From: Maylandia zebra
Lineage: Eukaryota; Chordata; Actinopteri; Cichliformes; Cichlidae
Reading direction: 5' to 3'
DNA length: 64,000 bases
NCBI RefSeq assembly: GCF_041146795.1
Contig: NC_135183.1
Coordinates: 17,178,840 to 17,242,839 of the forward strand
Shown here: in pieces, positions 14,406 through 25,970 of the stretch
Position numbering within the stretch: position 1 is the stretch's first letter
Layout of the letters: the number at the start of each line of letters is the position of its first letter
Made by a program: the position numbers and the translations under genes
The notes under the pieces: generated by a model
Databases searched by the model: none
What the model saw: only the letters and a program-made list of their open reading frames with translations
Told to the model about the DNA's origin: nothing

Positions 14406-17400
14406 TATTTGACCAACTGATTAACAGTTTACTCCTTTACATGTTTTCCCAGATTTTATAGATTTAACACATTAAAAAAAATTCTCAATAACTTCAAAGA
14501 GCCTAAATTGAATCTAAATCATTATATTTTTAATTAATGAGAATGACTATCATTTACCTTACCTGGAGATTAATTTTTTTCCAATTTTTCAGCAGTAAAC
14601 AAAAAATATTCAGTTTGATTGTTTACTGTTTGAATTTGGACATCTATCTAGTTCAGGGGTGCCCAATCCTGGTCCTCGAGAGCTACTATCCTGCAGCTTT
14701 TAGATGCATCCCTACTCCAACACAGCTGAATCAAATGGTTTGATCTCTTCAGCATGCCATCATGTTTGGCAAAGGCCTGATAACAAGCCATTCATTTGAT
14801 TCAGGTGTGTGGGAACAAGGATGCATCTAAAAGCTGCAGGACGGTAGCTCTCGAGGACCAGGATTGGGCACCCCTGATCTAGTTCATAGCAGATTCTCCT
14901 TTACCTGCCATCCTGTAAAACTGCAGCTTTGCTTTTTCTCAGAATCACGAGTTTGTAGATGAGAAGACGTATGAGGCGACCTGCAAGGATGTTACACTGC
15001 TGAAGCAGGTTTCTTGCTCTTCCTCCATCTCATCCTCTTCAACTCATGGCCTAAGCTCCTGCTGTGGCCGCAGGAAGAGGAAGACCTTCAACGTCCCAAA
15101 CTCCAACATGTCTGTGGGTCTGCAGGGCAGTCTCCAGGAGCTGAGCACCATCCAGATCAGGGAGCGACCACTAACCAACAGGTATGTTAGACAGCACTGC
15201 AACTCTGTTTTTTACAGTCATACGGTTACATCCAACATTTACATCTCTTTGTTTACTTCTAGTCATATTTGATCTCCATAAAGAAATAAAATCACCCAGA
15301 AGACATGACTGTGAAAATTGCAGGGGGTCCTACTGACTTTAAGGATATTCCAGAAGGTTACAAAGGTTCTTCTGAAGGGTCTTAAGTTCCTGATGAGCTT
15401 CCAGTATCTACGTGGACTTTGCAAAAGTCATTAAGAAAAAAAGAAAAATTCTTAAGAACATTTACAGCGCATGATCCTTGAAGAAAGCTCTACCAGGAGC
15501 TACCAGAGATTTCACAAGCCCTTTAACCTGATCGGCTCCGGGTACCGGGGGCAAAAGGAACGAGTTCACGTATAATTGGTTATAACACGGGGTCAGAAAT
15601 ATAAGTCCTGACGTGTGATATCCACAGAAACCTCTGAATCTCAGCTAAACTCTCATATAAACCATTTCTACAACCACCAAACACAACTAAAACAAGCCAT
15701 GATTAAAAGAGCAGCTAGGTAAATGCCAAATGTCCGCTAAACAAACAAAACCAGAGATTCTTCAGATTCATGTAACTATAACACCATGTAACACCAAGTT
15801 TCACCACACTCTGACCAAAATTCACTGAATGAGCCGCAAAAGAAGACCACAAAAACGCATAGCGGCGCAAATGCGCTAAGACAGAAATTGGCTTACCGTC
15901 CCGATTTCCTCCGTTACTTTCACCAGTAGCTGGTAGCCTCATGTTTATCAGCAGTTTCCACGGCTAACTAGCCAGATCAGAGCCATTTTCTGTCAACAAC
16001 CTCCATTTTAGACCCACCTACAGACACGTGACTAGACAGACGCCACATGCAGTAAATTTGGGACCACGTGGGGTTTGGCCTTGTAACTTCTGAGTGGTTG
16101 AAGTAACGTGAGTGTGGCATCATTACTGTGATCCTATTGGCTCAAACGATTAAAAAGAGGTGTCAATTATGCAAATTGGCCAAAAGAAACCAAAGTTACA
16201 GTCCCATCAGAGTTTAAAGGGCCAGAGACGCTCCATGCCCACGGCAGAAAAGCGCCATTGCCATGTAAATGTGTGGTTAAAAAAATATTCAAAAACACGC
16301 ATTTTTAGGCCTGTTAATAAAATTAAATAATTTCTGCTCTTTAATACCTACAAAATTCAACTAACATAGTGTCCAATGTGTGCCAAAATTGGACATTTTT
16401 GTACAATGTCTAGATATTTATGTATTGACAGTGCTGTAATTTTTCACTTTTTCACTTTTCTTTCTTTTTTTTTTTTTCTTTTTTTTTTGTGTGTCCCGTT
16501 TGGATCTTTAGCCATCAGAATTGTTGTCTTAAGGCCAAGAAAGATGCCAAGCGGATTTATTTTACCAAGTGGATCATCATGGCCTTGCCATATTGGTCCA
16601 TTTGATTGACCTTTATTTTAATTATGAATTTATTTTATTTTCAGTTGCTACAAACGGGACAGACATGACTGGGGGATAGGACAGGGAGAAAGAATGAAAG
16701 AGAGGGAGAGAGAGAAAACCAAAGGGGAGAAGAGACGGTGAGAAGGGGGGGAAGAAAGAAAAAAAACAAACAAACACCTGGGTCATCTGTATGGAGAAAA
16801 AAAACAGAAGAGAAAGCAAACAACAAAGAGCAACATAATAAAAAAACAGCACCATCACAATAAACTAGCTAGCAGTAGATAACAGTAGATATTAAATAAT
16901 AAACGATATTGTGCAGCACGCAAGATAGACAGCGCACAATGTGCTTTAAGGCAGCAGCCAAGAAAGCTTTAGTCCGTGTCTGTGAACACCCGTGTGTACA
17001 CCTGTGTGCATACCTGTGTGGATCAGCATGCTTGTATTCCATTTCACTGTTTCACTTTAGAAACATAAATCTTTGCACATATGATGTTTATATGTTGGTT
17101 ACTGAATTTCTGGAATGAAATATGAACGGAGTCACATTTTAAAATGGTTATATGCTACAAAATAAATAAAAAAAATTCGGTGAGGATAAAATCTACTTAC
17201 ATTTTCTGTGTTCCAGTCTCAGTAACTTTGACACAGTAATATCTGCTGCAATATTTACACCTCTGATGAAATTTTGATACCAAGATTGTATACACAGAGT
17301 TTGTAATTGCAGAGAAATACTCAATTGTTGGCATTTTATTTTCGAACAGGAAACTCAGAAAACCCTTTGGGGTCCATCAGGTTAAAGGAAAAAAAACAGA

Positions 17401-18873
17401 CACTCTTGCAAAGGTTCTAGATGTATGGAAGTGGATTTAATTGGAGATAAAGCATCGGAATTTCAGGAGCAGGACCACGCCTCCAAACACGCTCCTTCGG
17501 ATTCTTATCTATATATGTTCCCCCAGTTCTACAAGCTGTTCATTCTCTATTTTTATGCTTAAGGACAACAGATGGAAATTAGCCCTTGGCTATAATCTGG
17601 TATGTTTACATTCATGTAATTTTTTTTTTTTACATTTATGTTCATTAACATGCACTGTCCTAAATAAATAAATAAATAAATTTACATGCCCCAGCCTCCT
17701 CCCTCCCCTTTTATATTCTTTAACTTCACTTCTATTTAGTACATGGGGACCCGCTAGGCCTGGAAGCCGCTGTCCCCTTCGAGGCCTTCCCCAAACCACA
17801 ACTCAATTCACGTCCAAGCCATTCACCTTTATCTACTAAAACACTGTCACACCTAAAATAAGGACGTGGGCTCAGCTAGTGACATTATTTTTAGAGGATT
17901 TGATCCTGCTAGAGATACCAAAAGTACTTTTAGAAAAGGTCATTTTAGTTAAATGTTTTTATAGATTTTAAAGTGGTCTTTATGCAAGTTTCAGGATTCC
18001 AAGTATTAGAGGTTGAGTTTATTTTGGAAATTTTGGTGCGTTTGAGGAGTTTTCAGGAATGAGGGCATTTTAGAGCTGTCAGTACAGGCATGTGAGCTAT
18101 CTTTACTGGAAGCATTGGATGATGTAGAGGAGGCTCTATCCTTTCTTTTAGAGCTTCTGGAATTAGGTTTACATGATCTGCACTTTTACACAAAGGTCGT
18201 GTTCATCAATCAATCTGAGTAAAACTTCAAGTATTAAAATTCAGTACTGACAAATCCAAACCTTTTTGTATACCTCAGTTGTAAAATTAGTATAAATGAC
18301 TTAAAATTGGTGCAGAAAAAAAGAACTGAGCAAGAGATGTAATTCTTTAACCTTGATTTAGATAAAAAAAAATATAATTCAGATGATAAAATATAATTTG
18401 AATTTTAATGTAAAATCATTTACATTTACATTCTTATAAACCCAAATTTTCTTCACAACAGAACATAAAAAACATATTAAATGTTTAAACTGAGACTGAG
18501 AAGCATGGGATGGGCCAACATAGGAGTGGAGAAGTCAGCAGTACTAAAAGGGAACTGAGATGAATTGATGTGTTTACAACTGAAACACATGACAGGAAGT
18601 TGAACTAAAGTCCATTTGAACTGCTCAAAATTCACCTTTGCTTGTGAAGACTAAGTACTAAGTATCTCTCCTTTGCCTCTCTCTAGTCGTTCCAGTCGAT
18701 CCAGTCTCAATGCCAAATTTGAGGAGACAGTTCCTTTAAACTGTGACCAACCCTACATCACCTCCGCTATCATCAGCATGCCCACGCCACCTGGCACCAC
18801 CCCTGAAGGTGATGAATCTACCAGCTCCACTGACTACTCCCAGGCCAACATTGTGCGGGTGTCTGCACTTTAG
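9396..18873 (+). CDS. kcnd2: Kv4 (Shal) voltage-gated K+ channel alpha subunit, KCND2-like, 3' part (5 exons)
   Basis: Pore-forming subunit of A-type, fast-inactivating K+ channels in the plasma membrane; family members bind KChIP and DPP partners. Joining 9396-9558, 12120-12254, 14230-14325, 14943-15181 and 18687-18873 gives one open frame of 272 residues ending at TAG 18871-18873. Visible in order are the end of the selectivity filter (YGDM), S6 with the PVP gate ([11 protein letters not shown]), the [16 protein letters not shown] linker, [24 protein letters not shown], a CCGRRKRK cluster, [26 protein letters not shown] and terminal NIVRVSAL. Those last blocks match KCND2 better than KCND1 or KCND3, but QYK and QALVCK recall KCND1, so paralogue assignment is moderate. 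Exon 1 (T1 domain, S1-S5) is not in the 9.4 kb upstream and should lie beyond the left edge. The predicted 12-residue insertion at the start of the second visible exon is discussed under findings. Confidence 0.9.
11076..11467. mobile_element. hAT-like MITE in kcnd intron
   Basis: The left end CAGCGTTCCCCACCCCCGGG and right end TGGGGACCGCTG form imperfect inverted repeats (CAGCG-TCCCCA). Length is 392 bp, with no transposase. Flanks are only loosely alike, so no clean target duplication is claimed. The end sequence resembles abundant fish hAT nonautonomous elements, as recalled from general knowledge. Confidence 0.6.
12120..12254 (+). CDS. kcnd2: kcnd exon: LARIR segment of cytoplasmic tail, with 12 extra residues
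   Basis: The family block [18 protein letters not shown] starts at 12156, but the bases just before it end in AA, so no AG acceptor exists at the boundary expected from mammals. The nearest good acceptor is AG 12118-12119, after a T/C-rich tract. It is in phase 0 and open, and would add 12 residues ([12 protein letters not shown]). The exon ends at GAG 12252-12254 before donor GTAACC, again phase 0. The start is therefore inferred; the coding core is certain. Confidence 0.8.
14230..14325 (+). CDS. kcnd2: kcnd exon: [12 protein letters not shown] block
   Basis: Acceptor AG is at 14228-14229 and donor GTGAGG starts at 14326; both ends are phase 0, for 32 codons. The frame reads [12 protein letters not shown], then [19 protein letters not shown], the histidine-rich block conserved in Kv4 tails. 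A pure (CA)n tract starts 11 bases after the exon. Confidence 0.93.
14337..14403. repeat. (CA)n microsatellite next to a kcnd splice donor
   Basis: About 33 uninterrupted CA units, starting 11 bases downstream of the donor of the [12 protein letters not shown] exon. Confidence 0.97.
14654..14876. mobile_element. hAT-type MITE with perfect 8-bp target duplication
   Basis: Starts CAGGGGTGCCCAATCCTGGT and ends with its reverse complement; the inverted repeat continues imperfectly through the AGCTCTCGAGGACC and GATGCATC stretches, so most of the 223 bp can fold on itself. The flanking 8-mer ATCTAGTT is present at 14646-14653 and 14877-14884, as expected of hAT insertion. No coding sequence. Confidence 0.88.
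14943..15181 (+). CDS. kcnd2: kcnd exon: NHEFVDE to [12 protein letters not shown]
   Basis: Acceptor AG at 14941-14942 follows CTTTTTCTC. The exon begins AAT CAC GAG (NHEFVDE) in phase 0 and stops after two bases of a Ser/Arg codon (phase 2) before donor GTATGT. It holds a serine-rich stretch, [18 protein letters not shown] and [14 protein letters not shown], all close to KCND2. An hAT-like MITE ends 66 bases upstream. Confidence 0.93.
15527..17381. mobile_element. Possible piggyBac-like nonautonomous element (TTAA target)
   Basis: A TTAA at 15523-15526 is followed by CCTGATCGGCTCC, and 1.85 kb later the related inverted sequence GGTCCATCAGG (17371-17381) is followed by TTAA 17382-17385. TTAA duplication is the mark of piggyBac. 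The inverted repeats match only in part (CCTGAT-G--CC). The interior has no transposase and seems to contain another short inverted-repeat insertion (16489-16661). It could instead be two unrelated repeats whose flanks resemble each other. Confidence 0.45.
16440..16780. repeat. Pyrimidine/purine-rich block with GTCCCGTTTG inverted repeats
   Basis: A T-rich tract (about 16450-16488) leads into GTCCCGTTTGG. The reverse complement CAAACGGGAC occurs near 16651, followed by a GA-rich stretch. The paired 10-mers suggest a small inverted-repeat insertion of about 170 bp. Long ORFs here are low-complexity artefacts. Confidence 0.5.
18687..18873 (+). CDS. kcnd2: kcnd last coding exon, ending VRVSAL
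   Basis: Acceptor AG at 18685-18686 follows CTCTCTCT. The first base completes the split codon from the previous exon. The frame reads [42 protein letters not shown] and NIVRVSAL, then TAG. The SRS at the junction is partly doubled relative to the single SRSSLNAK of mammals. The C-terminal VRVSAL is the typical Kv4.2 end. Confidence 0.95.
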
Positions 18874-19917
18874 GCCCCAAAAAGACCCTCCCACACTACC
18901 ACCCACTGCGCTGGAAGACGGCAGGCGTTGGCGGTCTACAGCTTGAACCACACCAGACTCAGAGTAGGCTTTGGTAGCTGCATCATGTGTCCACAATGGA
19001 AGTGATGGGTTAGCTTAAATGCTTCAGACCTGCCGTGGAGAAGCAGGTCTACAGGTCACACTAAAACTGACTCTGATTTGGACTGTAGTTGTTTATTGTT
19101 CTCTCTTTTTCTTCTGGGAGGATTTTTCCGCTGGCAAAATAGCAGCCGCCTGACTGAAGGTGGATCTCTGCTTCTTGCTGAGAGGACATCACCACCACCA
19201 ACGTATCTTTGTCCTGAATGGTGGCTTAGCGAGCCAGCACTAAGACACCATTGGATCATTCTGAAATATGTTTAGCACAGAGACTGGCAGCTGGGGTCAA
19301 CGCTTCACATTCATTATATGTTGAATCCTCTTAGTCAGTTACTAGTCCATTTAGCTGAATTTGACTGTCTGGAGGTGGACTTTAGAGCCAGAAGCTTAAT
19401 CTGAGCTAACCAGACTTGTGTTTTAATCAAGCTTTAACCTTTTAAATTACCTGCATTACTTTCATATTAGGTCTACCGTACTCCTTTGAAAGATAATGTA
19501 GAAAATACATAAAGCATCAGACACAGCGTTTAGTTTAGGCTCAGAGGTCCTCAGCTGATTTGAACTTTATCTCCAATCACTGGAATTCAGTTAGCTGGGC
19601 TTGCAGTCTTTGTGCTAAGTTAGACTAAACCTGTCCCAGTAGAAACCAGGATGAGACGGATGGTGACGGAGGGTTTATCATCACACTGTCACACTTCTGA
19701 ACCTGACAGACCCTCTGTGTTTGTAGAAAATGTTCTGAGGACATGTTGAAGGTTGGGACTTGCCATTTGTTTTGCAGTCTTCTGAGTCTCTTTTATAAGT
19801 ACATATTTGTCCTGGGTGGAGGCTGTTTGTCGCTAAAGACTTCAGCGTTTGTCCTATCATGGGTGGGACAGCAGATATTTACAGCCTGCACCCAGTGATG
19901 AAATATATCATGTAATG

Positions 19918-19957
<40 letters not shown>

Positions 19958-22900
19958 TTCACGTTATTTTCTTTCAGTCATCATATTTTTTGTTATTATT
20001 ATTTATTAGTGTTGGTGAATGGGAAAGTTTATCTTGAGGTGTACGTGCTACAACAGGGAAATTATCTTTTTTTTTTTTTATTTCATTTCATGGATTTTAT
20101 TTGTTCGATTTTTAATTATCTTTTTATTCTTGTTTTCATTTTTTGAAATAATGATATATTTCCTTTTACCCCACATCAGTAGTTTGTGATCTGCTGGCTA
20201 CAGCCCTGAACATGTGTTAGCCACAGACAGTGGGCGGGGCTTTTCTTCTGAAAAGATGTGAACGATTTATATTTGCAGCTGTCATGAAGAAGAAGAGGAT
20301 GAGGAAAACAGTGAGCATGCTCAGTATCTGTGCGTTCCTGTCCACGGACCCGTGTGTTTCCATGTAAGCCAGGACGCTCCTCTGCATGCACATCTGGCTG
20401 GTGGTGTGAGCAGTTCGGGTTCTAGTACTTATTCTGTAAATATGAGTTTTCTAGCTGACCTTTCTGACTGCCTTCCTCTCTGCTGTACAGAAACACCAAA
20501 CCGCCATCGTGCAAATGTTGATGTCAATTTGTGATAAGATAATCTTTCTGTTGTTGCACTGGGTCTGGCAGTGATGTGTATTGTAAATCTTGCAGACTGA
20601 TTTGATGCACTTGTTGCCTGATGTTTTTTTTCTCATTGTTCACCTGAGTGTTGGGTTAGGTGACGGGAAACAGATTTACAGCTCTGACTCTGAGCTGACA
20701 GCTGGAACCACAGTTTAAACAGAAAATGGGCAAACCACCAGTTACCCACAAAAACAACCACAACAGCAAAAAAAGTGCTTTTTTTTTTGCTGTTGGTGTT
20801 TCCATCAACAACCTCTGTTTTACTTTTTGGTTAAAGATTTTAACAAATATTATTTATCTAAAGTACAAATTAACAGATCCCATTGTTTGATGTAAAAATG
20901 ACCAAAAAAGTGATTTTGTAGTATGGAAAGAAGAGCAATGAGTATAAAATCCAGTGTTAGCTGCCTGTGTAGCTTTCACATGCTTATCTCACAGAGACAC
21001 GTGAAATGATCGAGCTTCTTCAACTCAGCCAAGTAAATTTGTTGCCTGAATCACATTAAATGGAGACTGAAGTAAAAAATTCAACCAAACATCCAGAAGT
21101 AATCTATGATCAGTCTTTTGGTCTCCCTCTTCTGAGTGCGGGCATGGTCACACTGACAGCCTGAAAGCTGCATTTCCTGAAATGTCCAGCAGGCAGCAGT
21201 GAGTCAGTACCCACAGACTCGCATGTTAAAACTTTACAGCAGAAATAAACATGTTTACAGCCTGATACGCAAACTGTTTGTCTCTGTAGATATTTCCCCC
21301 TTCATTATACCTGTATGTGGGGAAAATGTTTTTATAACTTACCTGATTAAAAACTGTATTAAACAGGTGAGTTATAGACTGTATAATTAGGGGTGTGGTC
21401 TCTCTCACTGACATGCAGATGGCCACACACATGTATACTAGGTTTCACCTCAGCTAACTGGAGTCCCTGAACTGGACCTCTGGACAGTGTTTGTGCTGTT
21501 GGAGCTTTTTGGAGCATTTTTAATGACATCTTGTGATGAATAACAGGGCTTCTATGAGGTTACTGTACTAACAGACGGTCCAGGAAGGTGGAGCTCCAGT
21601 TCTGGTGAAATTCTAGGATTTTATTTGGAATGTTCTGAGAACTACTTAACAGGTATCCGTGTCTGTGTAATGCTCCTCTACTGTCTGTGGATGCAGACTT
21701 ATCATTAGTTGATAACTTAGAACCAACATAGTAGCCAAATACAATCACTTCTGGAACCAAAAAACAACAACAACATGACAGCAGCTAAAATGCTAACATG
21801 ATATGTCAGTCCACTGATGGATGATCTCATACTTTCATGGCAGTCTTTGGGTTTTCTTGTATCGTCACATCAGCAACATCAAAGCTCACATGTGCTGTCA
21901 ACATAGTTGCAACATCTTTAAGCTTTTAGAAAATTATTTTCACATGTTTCTGTGAGGTGAAGTTGGATTAAGTTTATTTCTCAAAAATGCTGAATCAATA
22001 AGAAAAAAAAGGGAGAATAAGAAAACATTTCCTGTCTTATGGAATATTTTTAGAGCACTCCAGATTTTTTTATTTGTCTGTCTCTGTCAATAATAATTTA
22101 TTGTTATTATCTACTCCAAAAACCTTCAATGTGTGGTTTTAAAGGTTTAAAAAGGGTTTAGGGTTCATTTCATTAATGAGTTCTTAGGTTCAGAGTGGTG
22201 TTGATGCTGTCTGCTGGGACCCTGATGAATGTTGAATATCTGCTTGTAGATTTTGGTATACAAAAAAAGTTCTTTGAATCTGTGTGACTCATCATGATGT
22301 GCCGTACACACCAAGTCTTAAAGCCTCATCATTGCAGAGGTGAAACACCATCAGTTTGTTCCCGTTTTGATACAAAGAAAACAATTTTCTTACGAAACAA
22401 ACTGAAACCTCTCATTCTTCTTTGGGGAAATATTTCTCTCTCTGGCTGAATTTTAGGGATGTGTTGAAATGTTGGATTTTTCATTTCTACGCCATGTATG
22501 GAATAAAAAAATATATGGAAGTAAGAGCACAGAAGACAACATTTTTCTCTTGCTCCAGAAGTAAAGAGCAGCTGGTATTGGGTTCTTACTGTCAAAGCTT
22601 GACTTGTTTGACTCGTCAGAATGAGGATCCAAATGGCCAACCCTGCTTGCAGCACCTTTACAACTTCAGTCATCCATGTCTGCGCAAGTTTAATGTGACT
22701 TATGCAAGTGACTTCTCTATGCTTTCCTTTGTTTTGTAAGGACAACCTCTGCTTTGTATTTAGGGTGCAGGGGACGGGCTGAGGGGGAAAGGATGAACAT
22801 ATTTTTGAGGAATTTATTATTATAAGTGTTAATAGTGCACATGTGTTGTAATTGTTCTGTAATTTCTTATTTTTAAAATTATTTCCATGAGAGTTTGTAG

Positions 22901-23123
22901 TGTTGTATGTTCAATTAACATCCCATGATATTTTTCTAAAGTCGTTAGAACATGCATGCATTTGGAGCAGAGATGAAGTGATAAAAGAAAGTGTAAAAAT
23001 TAGAGACATTTATGACAACTATCACTTTTGTTTGTTACAGCTTGTGTTCATCGAAGATAATATCTAAAAGAAAAAGAAGCTCATGGTTTTAGTCCGGTGC
23101 CGTGTCTGAGTAAACAGAATAAA
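18874..23123 (+). other. Probable 3' UTR of kcnd, ending at an AATAAA near 23118
   Basis: About 4.2 kb after the kcnd stop has no recognisable coding sequence and few obvious transposons. An AATAAA lies at 23118-23123, just before a known-looking AT-rich repeat block. Kv4 genes commonly have long 3' UTRs, so this AATAAA is a candidate polyadenylation signal. Where the UTR really ends cannot be seen without transcript data. An (ATT)n microsatellite lies inside. Confidence 0.4.
19920..19957. repeat. (ATT)n microsatellite
   Basis: About 12 ATT units in the probable kcnd 3' UTR. Confidence 0.93.
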
Positions 23124-23319
23124 AACATTGTCCTATTCAAACACTTCCCAGAGTTTGTACGTCTCTTTTCAGAGGTGGGATTGAGAGATCGAAGTCACCC
23201 AAGCTCTCATTATTAAAGAACTTGACATTCAGCCTGTTATGATTAAAGTGATACAGAGTGCTACCTTGATGTGTCTGTGCTAATAGTAAAGCTTTTTTAG
23301 GTGACACTTTATAATACAA

Positions 23320-23660
23320 CTCGAAACTAAGGGCAAAAGTACCCTGTAATTACATGTAATTTCAACATATTTTTATCTGAAATTTAGAGGAAACAATGAA
23401 AAAATTTACACTAAGTAATTTCACATACTTTGTAATTACCTGGTAATTATCCAGAAGAACATACAATATTTACCCTTTTAACACTGTACCTTGTGCGTTC
23501 CAAGGTTGGGCCATTTTATGAAGTCATTTAACATTGCCTTACTTCCTGATATTTTACAGGGAATGAAATGCAGACTTTATTTAAAATAATTGTAAATATT
23601 ATCTAATTAATTTTAAGTACTGTGCAATTCCATGGTAATTTTCTAGAAAAAAAAAAATTC
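23320..23660. repeat. AT-rich dispersed-repeat-like block (GTAATTAC motifs)
   Basis: The block has repeated motifs of the type CTGTAATTACATGTAATTTC and TAATTACCTGGTAATT, with partial palindromes. This resembles abundant fish nonautonomous DNA elements. No ends or target duplication could be fixed. Confidence 0.4.
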
Positions 23661-23937
23661 CATGTATTTTTCAGGGTATTTTTCATGATAATGATAGACC
23701 CAAGTTTATTTTTATCTGTTTTTCCTTCACAGACAATGTTCACCAGAAACCATTCAAACTTACTGCCACCTATGCGGACCAAGCTCTTGCAATGCTTGTA
23801 GCCCTGATACGGGCTACCACAGCAATCGGCTAGAAACCAAAACAATCACAAGGTTTTCAGTGCAGATTTTCAGTGTCTTCCAGTAGTTGTATAAGGATGG
23901 CATACCTGGCTGCTTGGGACAATCTGCCAGGGGAAAA

Positions 23938-24201
23938 CTAATGGCCTATGCTACCTTTGGCTACACTGGCTACAGGGGCCTGGCTAGCTATGTGTTTTTC
24001 AAGGGTGCGAAGCCGAGGGTCTAATTCAATGATTTTGGCCTCCAGAGCTGCAAACAAGCTACATTTATTACACGTATAATTACTGCTAAAGGAGGCCAAG
24101 GAGTAAGTAAACATCTGACACAATACGATGGAAAGTGCTGGAGGGCCAGGTAAAGAGGCCGTGCTGCTAGCGAGTCGGCTACAAACTAAGCAAGCTGGCA
24201 A
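23938..24201 (-). pseudogene. Fragment of LINE ORF1-like protein (TCNKC...LEAKI coiled coil)
   Basis: The - strand frame contains NYTCNKCSLFAALEAKIIEL followed by DPRLRTLEKHIAS, a short CxxC segment and coiled-coil start. This resembles ORF1 proteins of fish L2-like retrotransposons, as recalled from general knowledge. It has opposite orientation to the reverse transcriptase fragment that starts about 20 bases to the right, so the two come from separate insertions or a rearrangement. Weak similarity; no function expected. Confidence 0.4.
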
Positions 24202-24214
24202 ATCCCTAAAGGCA

Positions 24215-25470
24215 GTGCATGAAAATAACCAATGATCTTCTTATGGCAGCTGACTCCAATTTACTTTCCATTCTTATTCTCCTCAATCTGAGTGCTGCTT
24301 TCGACACTCTCTCTTACTCCATTGTCCTTAGTAGGTTAATCTCCATTGGTCTCTCTCATACTCCACTAGCCTGGTTTAAATCATACTTATCTGATCGCAA
24401 AGTATTATTATTCGACTTAAATCCTTTACTTTTAAACCCTTTCCTGGGGTCCATTGTTTTCATTATCTACCTTCTTTGTGTGGACACATTTTTCATAAAT
24501 ATAATATTCAGATTCACTGTCATGCTGATGTCACCCAGCTTATCGGTCCACTAAACCTGATTCTGCTCTTCCCCCATCCTCCCTCACCCTCTGTTTAAAT
24601 GAACTCAACTCATGGTTCTCTTCTTTCTTAACAGTAACAAATCAGAGCTTCTTCTGGTAGGCTCTAAATCAACCTTATCTAGAACTAATAGCTTTTCTAT
24701 TACTATCAATAACTCACCGGTCTCCGTTTCTCCATGTGTGAAAAAGTTTTAGTGTTATCCTCGACAGTACTTTACCTTTTAATTCGCATATCAATAATGT
24801 CACTCGGTCTGCATATTTCTAATTGTGTAACATTAATTGTCTCTGAACTTTTCTCACTCCACATGCTACTGCCATTCTTGTTCATAACCTTGTTACTTCT
24901 CGGATTGATTACCACAATTCACTCCTTTTCCATCCATAAGCTTCAACGTGTCCAGAACTCCACTGCCCGTATTATAACCAGGACCCCTTCTATTCACCAT
25001 ATCACCCCTGTCCTGCAGCAGCTTCAATGGGTCCCGGTCAAATATTGCATTAATTTTAAAATACTTTTGTATACATTTAAAGCTATTCATCAGCTCTCCC
25101 CTCTGATTTGATTCAGATCACCATCCCTTAGATCCTTTTCTTTGCTTTCTCTCTCTGTTCCCTCTCCCCGTCTTGCCGCTATGGGGAGCAGGGCTTTCAG
25201 CTGCTCTGCGCCTCGACTTTGGAATTCCCTACTTCCTGATATAAGAAATATCACTTGCTTTTCTCTCTTTAAGTCTAGACTCAAAACTCACCTGTTCAAA
25301 ATAACTTATCCCACATAGCCTTCTCCATTCCGCTATTTTAAATCTATTTTATCCTTTGTGATTTTGTAAACCGCCTGCTTTTATGCTTGCTTTTTATTTC
25401 TCTGATGTGTACACTGTCCTTGTATGTTCTGAAAGGCACATTCAAATAAAATGTATTATTATTATTATTT
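24215..25470 (+). mobile_element. Degraded L2-like LINE, 3' part of reverse transcriptase and tail
   Basis: Pieces of a non-LTR reverse transcriptase follow one another in different frames. At 24219 the frame reads NDLLMAADSNLLSILILLNL, then SAAFDTLSYSIVLSRLISIG and WFKSYLSDRKV. Near 24940 it reads [19 protein letters not shown], then HITPVLQQLQWVPVKYCINFKILLYTFKAIHQLSP. Near 25185 it reads MGSRAFSCSAPRLWNSLL-PDIRN with FKSRLKTHLF. These are the C-terminal blocks of L2/CR1-type LINEs. The catalytic YADD region is lost or shifted. The element ends in AATAAAATGTATTATTATT-type tail at about 25450. Multiple frameshifts make it a dead copy. Confidence 0.85.
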
Positions 25471-25589
25471 TTATTATTATGAATAAACAGAGAGTATGCT
25501 TCAGATACAGCACATGATGATATGAAATAAGGCGTTATCTATTAGTTTTAATTAAATTGGCTTCACACAAACACCTCTGTGTGTTGTAA

Positions 25590-25970
25590 CAGGCACAGGA
25601 ATTGATACTCTACCGCAGAGAGATCATACACGTCACTACCAAGCACTTACACACACACACCTTCATACACCAAGTGACTTTTTGCACAATACTCAGTCTT
25701 TTGCACATTTCTATTGCACTGTTGTGTCTTGTATCTGCACTGTCTTGTGTCTATATTGTTCTCTTCTGTCTGGTGTTGAACTGTCTTTGTTTCGTTTTTT
25801 TTTTTTTTGCCATTTTTGCACATTGCAATTTATGTAGTTCTGTGTTGATTGTCTGTTATATGCCATATGTAGCACAACAGTCTTGGAGGAACGTTGTCTC
25901 GTTTCACTGTGTACTGTACCAGCACACATGTTTGGAATGACAATAAAGCTACTTGACTTGACTTGAACAT
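25590..25970 (+). mobile_element. 3' end of a second LINE with (TTGAC)n-like tail
   Basis: A T-rich, noncoding stretch (TTTGCACA and GCACTGT motifs, T15 run) ends with GACAATAAAGCTACTTGACT and TGACTTGA repeats. That is the usual shape of a fish LINE 3' UTR with a pentanucleotide tail. The clade cannot be told because no coding region remains. Confidence 0.55.

Noticed and set aside
14113-14412. ORFs over the CA tract on both strands
   Set aside because: Poly-CV and poly-HT come from the microsatellite; only the 32-codon kcnd exon part is real.
16622-16858. Phe/Leu/Ser-rich - strand ORFs
   Set aside because: They come from a GA-rich low-complexity tract read backwards.
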